NCBI GenBank assembly: GCA_032358165.1
Contig: JAALGY010000043.1
Location: 558,001-622,000, forward strand
Reading direction: 5' to 3'
DNA from: Diplosphaera chodatii
Lineage: Eukaryota > Chlorophyta > Trebouxiophyceae > Prasiolales > Stichococcaceae
Length of the DNA stretch: 64,000 nucleotides
A program made the position numbers and the translations under genes. Below the pieces are notes generated by a model. It was not told the DNA's origin. It ran no database searches and saw only the letters and a program-made list of their open reading frames with translations. Below, one piece after another: positions 54,868-64,000 of the stretch (within the stretch, counting starts at the first letter, position 1; every line of letters starts with the position of its first letter).

Positions 54868-57751
54868 ATGAGCTTCTCTCAGTTCATATCCGCTGTACAG
54901 AATGCGATCAGGAGGGAGGACGGTGCGGATTGGTTGCCCTTCATGCTTGCACTCCTAAGAAGATTTTCCGCCGCATGACGCCATGCCGACCACGAGGTAT
55001 CATCCTCCGCAGGAGCTCAGCTACGCGGCCTGCTGCAGATCAATAACCCCGACGCTTCTACCGCGGTCTTTGAGGTACGCTGCGGCGGCGCTGCCGGGCT
55101 GCTGCAGCCCATGGAACGCCTCTGTGCCGCCGCGTGTCAGCGTCATGTCCGATGTCCGCAGGCGAGGCAGCAGAACGCCCGGTGGGCGCCAGCGCAGGCG
55201 TGCCAGCGGCTGCAGGACCCGTGGAACGAGGTGGTGGCAGCGCACGCGCAGTGCCTGGCGGAGATGCAGGCGGGGCGGCATGCTGAGGCATACGCCGCCA
55301 TCACCTCCGCAGTGCAGCCCTTCATCAAGGTCCGGTGCTGCCTGCTGCACCTCGACCGTGAAAGCTGTAGGAGGAGACCGTCTCGTAACATGCTGCCTCA
55401 GGATATACAGCGTTGTTGCCGGTGGCAGAGATGTGTTCAGCCGACGCGCAAGCTCCTGGGGTCTTGAGCGGCAGCCTCTCCCTGCGGACAGGCGTTCCAA
55501 TCAGACGCGACGGCCTGGACGCTGCAGCCGATGCTGGGCTTTGTGCGCAGCCTGCGCAGCGTGGCGGAGGCGGCGGACGCGGGGCTCGCCAAGACGGGGC
55601 GGCGGCCCGAGAAGCTGGCGGACTGCCTGGACAAGCTGCGGAAGCTGTTCCAGGCGGCGCAGCAGGCCTCAGGTGTGCATCGTGCATGGCGCTCCAGGGT
55701 GTGGAACGACAGTGGAGACGCTGTTGGCTGGACGGCTCGCCTTAGAGAGGACCAGTGGTGGGCGCAGCGCTGAGTGGCTTTGGCGTTGGCCTGTCGCAGG
55801 CAACAAGGCCAAGAAGCTGGCGACCCTGGACCTAGTGAACGTGCAGTTCAAGGTGAATTGCCAGTCGGGATGTGTGTACCTGCTACATGATTTGTGACGC
55901 ATTTCCTACCACACAACCGCCGCTCTTGCTGCGTTGCCCTGTTGCAGTCAATGCTGAGAAGCACAGCGTTTCCGCCCTTGACACGCTGCAACCGCTGCCA
56001 CCCAGGTGTTCTTCCGGCTGAACACGGTGCGGCTGTGCGCCAGCCTGGAGCGCGCCGTCGCCTCCAAGGGCTTCCTGCCCCTGCAGCAGTTCCCGCCAGC
56101 GCACCAGGTGCCCGGCACACATGAAGCAGCCCGCGTGCCGTTGCTGCCGCAGTGCTGGCCCAGCCGGCAACGAGTCGCGTTGGGAGCGTTCTGTTGAGCA
56201 ACTGTTAGGGGAGGGTGCATCCGTTGTGTCCCACTGCCGCCGCTCTGACTGCCGTTGGACGTGCGCAGGTCACTTACGGGTACTATGTCGGCCGCCTCGC
56301 CATCTTCGATGAGGACTACGTGAGTGCAGGTCCTGCAGTTGCACCGCGTCCCTTGCAGCGCCACCAGCTGCTGCCACCTGCCACGTCTCCACCCCGGCAC
56401 CGACCCCCTTTGCCCGCTGCGCTGCAGGGCAAGGCGCAGGAGCGGCTGACGGCGGCGCTGCGGCGGTGCCCCCGCACCGCGGCCGGCAACCGCAGCAAGC
56501 TCCTCAAGTACCTCGTCCCGGTGCAGGTGCGCATCCTGTCGCCAGGCTGGCGAGGCGCATGGCTCTGCCTTCATGCGCCGAGGAGCACGAACGGAGCTTT
56601 CCCAAGATGGCCACATGTCCATACCCAATAGCCTGCTTGCCACAGGGTCAAGTGTGCTCTCTTACTTGCACGGTCACCTAACAAAGCCCGCCATGGGTAT
56701 GCGTCTGTAGCTGCAGCTATGCGGGCATGTGGCTGAGGCAGCCCTGCTGGCCCAGCTGTGTTGTGGCACATCGCCTCTGTCCTGACACCGGGTGCGGACT
56801 GCCACGCAGCTGCTGGCGGGCCGGCTGCCGCGGGCGGGCGCGCTGGAGCGGCACCGCCTGGGGCAGTACGCGGCCATCGCCGGGGCGGTGCGCAGCGGCA
56901 GCATCGGCGACCTCAACCGGGCGCTGGCGGCCAACCAGCGGCGCTTCATCATGGAGGTGACACGCTCGTGCCCGGCAGCTGCACAGTCGCAACGGCCGGT
57001 CTGGGTGGCTCGCACTGCAGCGCAGTGACATTCGACAGGATGGAATGCATCCTGGGACGGCTGCCTGCAGTTGGTAGCAACCCTAGCACGCCGCGGCTGC
57101 TCAGCTCAGCTCGTCGAGCACCTAGTCTGCAGGCCACACCCACACACCCGGCGTGCCTGCTGCAGGGCATCTACCTCCTCCTGGAGCGGCTCAAGTTCCC
57201 AGTGTACCGGCGGCTGTTCCGCCGCGTGCAGCTGCTGCACGCGGAGGCCAACCCCGCAAAGGCCGCGCAGCTGCCCCTGGGTGGGTACACCTCAAGGTCC
57301 AGCATGTGATCGTGCCACCCCAGGATGATGGGGCTAGAGCCCTGTTGGACTCTTGCAAGTGAGAGGTGCCCAGGGGCTCAGGGGCACAGCTGGAGCAAGG
57401 CCATCCTCCAGACATCGTCCGCACTGGTCAACATGGCAGACGGTCGCGCGCTGCAGGGCTGTTTCAGAAGGCCCTGCGGTGGCAAGGGCTCGATTTGGAT
57501 ATGGACGAGGTGGAGTGCATCACCGCCAACCTCATCTACAAGAAGTACGTCAAGGGGTACATCTCTCACAAGAACCAGGTGCGACTGCCTGTGGCGTCTG
57601 CAGGGCATCACCGCGGAAGCGCTGTCCACGCGTGTCGCAGAAGCACGTCAGGCAGCAGGACCCTGAGTGGCTGTGCGGGCCCCTGCAGGTGGTCGTGCTC
57701 AGCAAGGTGGCGCCCTACCCGCCACTCAAAGACATCGAGGTCACGTTGTGA
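54868..57751 (+). CDS. PCID2/Thp1-type PCI-domain protein (TREX-2)
   Basis: The ATG at 54868 (MSFSQFISAVQNAIRRED) is followed by about a dozen exons to the TGA at 57751. Typical family segments in order: QDPWNEVVAAHAQCLAEMQA; LRSVAEAADAG; NKAKKLATLDLVNVQFK; VFFRLNTVRLCASLERAV; VTYGYYVGRLAIFDEDY; KAQERLTAALRRCPRTAAGN; RSKLLKYLVPVQ; then the PCI core LERHRLGQYAAIAGAVRSG and NQRRFIMEGIYLLLERLKFP; and the winged-helix end DEVECITANLIYKKYVKGYI. Homologues (yeast Thp1, human PCID2, Arabidopsis EER5) are part of the TREX-2 complex at the nuclear pore and act in mRNA export. The alternative CSN12-like assignment is less likely given the N-terminal match. Confidence 0.92.
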
Positions 57752-57906
57752 CCAGCGCAACGTTCAGACAGCAGTGAGGGTTCAGATGAGCGAGTGTGAG
57801 CGGTACGTGAGAGCGTATGTCAGGGAGGGAGAGTTCAGTAAGGGAATTTGTCATGTCATTGCAATGACAGCAGCCTGTGCATGGCAGTGGTTGGGTGTCA
57901 TGGTTC

Positions 57907-57911
57907 TGTAA
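57907..57911 (+). terminator. TGTAA signal of the PCI gene
   Basis: Plus-strand TGTAA 155 bases after the stop of the PCI gene. Confidence 0.4.
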
Positions 57912-57947
57912 GCATGGAAGGGGTTGCATCGAGCGATGGGACGACCG

Positions 57948-57952
57948 TTACA
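57948..57952 (-). terminator. TGTAA signal of eIF3c
   Basis: TTACA on the plus strand, about 80 bases beyond the eIF3c stop. The predicted 3' ends of the convergent PCI and eIF3c genes lie within 40 bases of each other. Confidence 0.45.
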
Positions 57953-58033
57953 AAACGTCAGGCAGTCAGCACAGACTTCATAGCTGCGACGCTCTTAGAT
58001 GCATGCTATATCCTACTGTCGTGTAGCATGAAA

Positions 58034-61000
58034 CTATCGCCGCATGCCGCCGCCGCCGCCGCCGCCAAGCTGGATCATGGCTGGTGCACCACGGTCAAAG
58101 TCTGACACCCGCTGATAGCCACTGACGTAGCCTGCAACACGGGATGGCAGACAGCAATGAGCTGTGTACAGGCTCTGCACAGCGTCCAATCAGCGCGGGA
58201 CACAGGACATGATCGTCACCAAGGTAACACCAACATATGACACCGGTTTTGACAAGCTGTTACCACAGACAGGCCAGAGGAACCACGGGCGCACCGTAGT
58301 TGCCGGTGAAGCGACCGCCGCCGCGGCCGCCCCTGCCGCCGCGGCCCCCGCGGCCGCCGCCGTCCCGGTCTCCCGGCAGCGGCAGGAAGCCGCGGCCCCT
58401 GCCGCGGCCACGCCCCCGGCCGCCGCCCTGCCAAAAAGCAACACACATGTCAACCGTAGCCTGACAGATTATGTATATGGTGTGGTTGGAGCCTCACGGA
58501 AGGTGGGACTCGGACGGCGCTGTGCTGCGCTGTTGAGGAATCATATGCAGAGCAGGGCACAGCATGCCGTGCGCTGCATGCATGCGGTGTGCTGCATGCA
58601 CGCGTGGCATCGCAACGAGCATGCATCTCGCAGCACATGCTCCCAAGCGCGGCCGCACCCGGCCGGCGCCGGCCATGGAGGGGTCGCCGTAGGGCCCCGA
58701 CGCGCCGTCCTCGTCGTCGCGCAGCCCGCCGGTGCGCAGCGCCAGCGCCCGCTCGTTCAGGTCCACCAGCGCTGCAGGGGGGGCAGGGCGGCGTCAGGGC
58801 ACCAGCACTCAGGACGGCCAGGACGCTGTGCGGCAGCCGGCGTCGGCAAGCGGGCGGCATGCGCCACACTCTGCTGGCCCTGGTGCAAGCTAGCCCGGGC
58901 CCCAGATGTTGCACTTGCAACAGCTGCCTGCTATCGCCTGAGAAGACTGTACTTTCAACTGTGAACAGCAGCAGCAGCAGCAGCAGCAGCAGCCAGGCAA
59001 GATCATGATTCATTAGGTAAGGCTACCTGCGGCGCGGTCTGACAGCTCGGAGGCGAGCGTCTGCAGGCGGCTGGGCTGCGCTTTGTGCATCACCACCGAC
59101 CGCGTGGGCTGGTCCCAGCTGCCCGCAAACGCCTCCTCCATCATCATCTTGCTCACGACGCTGTGCACCTGGTGTGGTAGCAGCCGAGAGTCGTCAGCAG
59201 CCAACATTCCGGAGTGCGCACTTGGCCCGAGCATACGCTTGACATACCGACTGTCCCGGCATGTGACTCGACAGCAGCAGCCACAAGGCAGCCCAGCATG
59301 AGTGATGTCGTGGTGTGCGACGCTTGCGACGGCAGCATCGAGGGACGGTTCCTCGCCTTCTTGTCGGGCAGCTGGAAGCTGGCGGCCAGCTGGTCCTGCG
59401 ACACCGAGGAGTAGTGCAGGCCGTACGCGAAGAGGTAGGTGCGCAGCGCCTCCGTCTGCACCCGCTCCCGCAGCATGGCCAGCACCTGCGGCGCGGGTGT
59501 CAGGGTTTTGGCAAGTGGAGCGGCGCCTGTGACGGAGCAGAGGGTGCCATGGTCCCAGGCACCCTGCCTGCACGGTTGGCGGTGCGGACACTCGCAGTGG
59601 CGACAGCAGCGGTGACAGCTGGGGCCTTGCTGATGTTGCCGCACAGACGGTTGCCTGCTGTGAGCGAGGCTGAACAGAGTTTGAGCGATGCTGAGCAGAA
59701 GTGGGCGCGGACCTCGTCCTTCTTGGGCATGAGGCCCCACACGGGGAGCGCAGCCAGGAAGTTGTACGCCGCCGCCCAGTCGCCCGACGACAGCGCCTTA
59801 GTGGCCGCCATCACATGGTCCCGCACGTTCTCCGGGGGCCCTGTACATTGGTGAAGGCAATGCCATAAGAACGTCTCCGCTGGAAATCAGTAACGGACAC
59901 ATATCTGGATGTGAAAGACACCAAGGTATAAGCATGTCTGGGGCACTGCCTCGAGGCTGCAGCTGACAAGACGCTGCAGCCCGGGCACGCCCCAGGACTG
60001 TGCTGTCGCACCGGGTTACATCCTCCTCAAGCGGCCAGCAGCCAGGAAGGGAAAAGAGATACAGTGCGCTGGCAGCATGCTCGCTGTTGCTCCTCTATTG
60101 TAGCAACCCCAGCCCATTGGCCTGAGCGCCTCCGCTAAAGTGCGGCCACACCTGTGAAGGTCTGGCGCTCGTAGTTGTCCAGCAGCCGGCGGAAGTGCTT
60201 GGAGATGACGCGGCGCTTGCCGTCCAGGCCGCCCGCCGCCATGTTGGGCACCTGCCACACAAGAGCATCGCAACACTCCTCAACTGGCTGGGTAGCATGG
60301 AAACGGGAACAGACATGTGGCCAGCGCTGATGGCAGGCCTGTGAGCAGACGTCGCTCACCAGCTGCTGATGCACAGGTCGTCTCGCAGCAGGACAGCCTT
60401 TCAGGGGGAAGTTTTGCTGACAGTGCTCATCGGCGCACCTCCAGCAGCATGGCGCAGATGAGGTGGCACGACTCCAGCAGCTCCAGGTTGATGTGCATGT
60501 GGAAGGGCATCTGCCGCCGCCGCTCCAGCTTCTCCTGCTCCGGCGTCTTCTCCTGCAGGGTGGGTCGCATCAGGCAGTTTCAGTGATCTGGACCGAGCCA
60601 ATCGCACAAGATGATCCGGCATGTCCTGACCACCCTTCTGACGAGCGCCAGCTCGCCGCATGCGGCAGCATGTAGGCAGCCGACAACAGCCGGCAGTGCG
60701 CATTCACGTTCCGGTGACAGCAGCACACGCCGCTGGCCGCCTGCGACAGCAGCAGCAGCGACGGTGGCTGCGGGGCGGGCGCACCTGCCAGCGGGACATG
60801 GCCATGCCCTGGGCCAGCAGCTCCTTGACGCGGCCCGAGGAGTACAGCTCGGACAGGCAGGAGTGCGCCTCGATGACCAGCCCCGCGCGGAAGGCGCACA
60901 GCCCCAGCTGCCCCATCGCCCGGTTGTACAGGATCTGCGTGCTGATGTCCATCTGCTGCACGTTGTCCTGCGGGGCAGCATCCAGCCGAGGGTGGTTAGA

Positions 61001-64000
61001 ATGCTCACCAGGCCCCGCTTGTAAAGCAGGTGTTACAGCCGCACATGACAGAGTATACTGCGCGGCCTATTGGGAGCACGTGACCGACAGCAGGTTTGGG
61101 ACTCAGATGTGGCACACCTGCAGGTGGCTCATCAGCATCATGTCGCGCGCGGTGTAGAAGTCGTCGTGGATGCAGCGCATGTAGGTCGTGCAGATGCTGG
61201 CGCGTGCCTTGGTGCGCTCATCGCCTGCAGTTGCATGCAGCCTTCAGCGCTCGGCGCTTGGGTGCTGCGATACGACTGGAGCACTGACATCGTACCAGCG
61301 ATGTGTCAAGGTCCTAGAGTGCCAACTGTGCGGGCTCTCTGTGTAGCTGGGGCGCTCACCATACTTGTACACGAGGGCGGTCAGCTCGCTCATGAGCTGG
61401 TGCACGGACTCGGCCATGACGAAGTCGGCGGGGAACATCACCACCACCTTGTCCACCGGAATGTTCTGCAGAGTGCACGAGAGTATGGCTGTCAGTAGGA
61501 TGGTCAGCAGAACAACCCCAGAACCAGCAAAGCCTTGTGACCTGGCTGCAGCCCGGTAGCACACAGGGTGTGTGCGCCCCAGTCGTCGGCGGCGAGTGCA
61601 GACATGCGAGGTGACATGATGCTGAGTTGTACTGCGCATCATCAGCATCCTTCACGTATCGTGGGGAATGCTATACTGAATGATGGGAATCACAAAGCGG
61701 CTCACCGCCTCCTCGGCAGGCTCATCGTCATCTCCCAGGTCAGCATGCTCGTCCTCCTTCTCCTTGGCTTCCTCCTCAGCCTGCCCCGCCGCCTGCGCCT
61801 CCTGCACGCAGCAGAGGCGCACGCTCAAGCAGTGCACGAGACCATGCGCCGGTGCGCCGTATGCAGAGATGCGCAAGAGTGGCAAGTCGGGAGGCGGGTG
61901 GCCACGCATGAAATAGCTGCAGCTGTTGAACATCATCACATCATCCACACCCTCGCCTAGCACCTTGCGTGTTCCTTGGGCAGCAGCTCTGATGCAAACA
62001 TAGCGCACCTGCTTTGCAATGACATGGCGGCGCATGGCATCGTACACCACGTCATTCTTGTAGTACAGATGCTCGATGCGGCGCAGCGCGATGCGTGGCA
62101 GAGCCCGCAGATCCTCCTTGCGCTCCAGGTATGCGCTGGCCTATATACAAACAGCACAAAACACATCATCAGCCTCTGTACAGCGTATGCGCATTTGCGC
62201 CAGCTAAGATGTGTGCCTTGCAGTTCCGGTCATGCGGGACAACACCGCTGCCACAGCAGGGTCTGCCTAAAGCACGGAGCCAGGAAGCTACAGATTGCTT
62301 CGAGTCACCTTCTGGGCGAGCGCCAGGAACAGCGGCTCGTCCTGCATGCGCTGCATGAACTTGTGCGTGTGCGGGTCGATGACCTGCAACAGCACGGTTA
62401 AGGTGCTCACCCGCTGGTGTTCCCCGGACCCAAACTGAGATGCTATCCCATCACCCCGTCCAATGATAATCTGTGAGACATCGAAAACAAACGAACGTGG
62501 CTGGTGCTGCGTGTGCTGCCCACGCCGCGCACCTGCAGGCTCTTGAACAGCTCGTCGTCCAGGCGCTCCACGTTGGCGACCAGGTTGCCCCAAACCTTCA
62601 CCTCCTCCCCCGCGGGCGGCTCCTCTGCGAGGCATGCCATGACACCGGCTGATTGCATGTGCTCATGCAGGCTGCAGTTCGTGGCATGCCCTGGTTGCAG
62701 GCAGCGTACAGGACCAAGCGTGCAAGCAGCTTCCTGCTGGACTCATTGGCAATTTCCATTGTCACCACTGATGGAAATCAATCCCAGGATCCCAAAAGAG
62801 TCCCAAAAAAGAGCAGAATCCGCACCGGTGCGCTCGACCTCGCCGCCGTCGTAGTGCTCGTCCAGGCTGATGTGGGGGTGCTCGTCCAGCAGCGCCAGGA
62901 TGTCCAGCAGCGTCGCGACGCACTTCTTCCACAGGTGCACCGGCATGTGCGTCGACATGCTGGGGTTGATGTCGAACAGCGCCGACACCACGTGCACCAG
63001 CACCTGCAGGGCCAACAGGAGCCCTTTCACCCCACTATGAATATGCAGATCTCTGCAACTGCACCTGGACAATATTGCCAAGGTCCACGACAAGACGACA
63101 GTAAGCAGCAGGTTGCGAGGCGAAAAACAACAGCGCACCTCCAGCTTCTGCGTCGGACCCTTGGCCACCTTGGCCAGGTATTCGAGCATCTCCACCTGCG
63201 CACAAGTGGCGCCAGCGCGTCAGCCCAAGCTGCACAGATGAGCGTCGAAGGCTGTGCAGTGGCGCCGGCACCTGGGATGTGCAGCTCACACAGCGAGGCG
63301 CCCTGCAGCTGACCACCCAGCCCCTCCAGATGCAGGCGAACCCTGAATCCTGTCTGTGGAGTGTGTACCTGCTCGGAGCGGTCGACGCCCTTCTTGCCGC
63401 GCGACGTCACGATCTCGCGCAGCTTCTTGGTCACCATGTCGTACGTGATCTGCGTGGGGTCCATGGTGTACAGCTTGTCGCGCTTCTTCTCCTGCCGCGA
63501 CCGGATCTTCTCGAAGGCGTCCTCCGCCGCCTCGCCCGCCGACTTGGCGTCCGCCTCCGAGTCGGAGCTCTCCGCCTCGTCCTCTGCAGCGTGGCGGTTC
63601 AGTCAGCGTGAGTATTGAATGGCTCACATTCCAACAGGTGACAGGTGCATCAAGCACAGCTCTGGACCACGGCAGGAGAGCAGACCATGGCAGGGGAAGT
63701 GGCAAACTGTTAGCTCAGCACAGTTTGATGTGTGTGCTGATGCTGAGTACTGGCATTGTTGACAGTGCTTGCGCACCTTCAGGCTCATCCTCGCTGCTCG
63801 ACACCGGGTGCTCGCGGAAAGCCTCGATGTCCTTCTGAAAGCCTGCGTTGTGCTTCTTGACCCGCTGCCGCATCGTGTTCAGCGCCCGGGCATTGGTGGC
63901 CGACATCTGCAGTGCACACATGAGCAGTGAGCAGCTTGACACACGTATGACAGACAACGACAACATGCAAGCATGCAGGCAGACTGACAGGGGCAATCGG
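58034..64000 (-). CDS. EIF3C: Translation initiation factor eIF3 subunit c (5' end outside window)
   Basis: At least 18 exons run leftward from the window edge to the TAG at 58034. In order: [20 protein letters not shown] with an acidic [29 protein letters not shown] and [210 protein letters not shown]. The PCI region follows ([39 protein letters not shown]). The C-terminus is an RGG tail that closes with Gly runs. eIF3c is a core eIF3 subunit contacting eIF1 and eIF5 on the 40S. The N-terminal part lies beyond position 64000. Confidence 0.95.
58966..58992 (+). repeat. (CAG)9 microsatellite in an eIF3c intron
   Basis: Nine uninterrupted CAG units (plus strand) lie in the intron between the exons at 58.7 and 59.05 kb. 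Confidence 0.85.

Overview
The window is nuclear DNA from a green alga, most likely a chlorophyte of the trebouxiophyte (Chlorella/Coccomyxa) type. The basis is as follows. Genes are broken into many short GC-rich exons by short introns. Donors are mostly GTGCGC or GTGAGT and acceptors are (T/C)GCAG. TGTAA motifs, the green-algal polyadenylation signal, lie downstream of several stop codons. The gene set includes a chloroplast ELIP-like protein, a uracil phosphoribosyltransferase with a transit-peptide-like N-terminus, and plant-type EREX, TPR-DnaJ and BAG proteins. No bacterial operon, tRNA, rRNA, CRISPR or intact transposon was seen. Exon boundaries were read by hand from splice sites and reading phase, so individual edges are provisional.

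Layout. 0.7-1.1 kb: small two-helix membrane ORF (+). 1.4-6.1 kb: LisH protein with two CTLH/CRA modules (-). 6.8-10.5 kb: PX/coiled-coil EREX-like protein (+). 10.8-16.3 kb: tandem array of five related small one-helix membrane genes (-); the most upstream copy leads into a BAG-domain gene. 16.6-21.3 kb: haspin kinase (-). 21.8-22.9 kb: FHA protein (+). 23.0-26.3 kb: a secreted-looking, alanine-block protein built from five near-identical 87-residue exon repeats (+). 27.2-28.9 kb: chymotrypsin-fold protein lacking the catalytic serine (-). 29.9-37.5 kb: TPR-DnaJ co-chaperone (-). 38.6-40.8 kb: divergent ribosomal-protein pair eL30 (-) and eS25 (+). 41.1-42.3 kb: FSH-type serine hydrolase (-). 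42.8-45.3 kb: unrecognised protein (+). 45.6-46.2 kb: ELIP-like (-). 46.9-50.0 kb: HMG-box protein (+). 50.5-52.3 kb: membrane/coiled-coil protein (-). 52.8-54.4 kb: uracil phosphoribosyltransferase (+). 54.9-57.8 kb: PCID2/Thp1-type PCI protein (+). 58.0 kb to window end: eIF3c (-), with its 5' end outside the window.

Most genes are housekeeping: translation (eL30, eS25, eIF3c), mRNA export (PCID2/Thp1), mitosis (haspin), chaperone systems (TPR-DnaJ, BAG), endosome traffic (EREX-like), pyrimidine salvage (UPRT) and photoprotection (ELIP). Genes alternate strand, so many share divergent promoters or converge at short 3' spacers. The two regions that look unusual are the alanine-block exon-repeat gene (23.0-26.3 kb) and the tandem membrane-peptide array with a conserved upstream block (10.8-16.3 kb). 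Three single-base phase breaks (24.14 kb, 14.46 kb and the 15.8/15.97 kb junction) should be checked against reads before being treated as biology.
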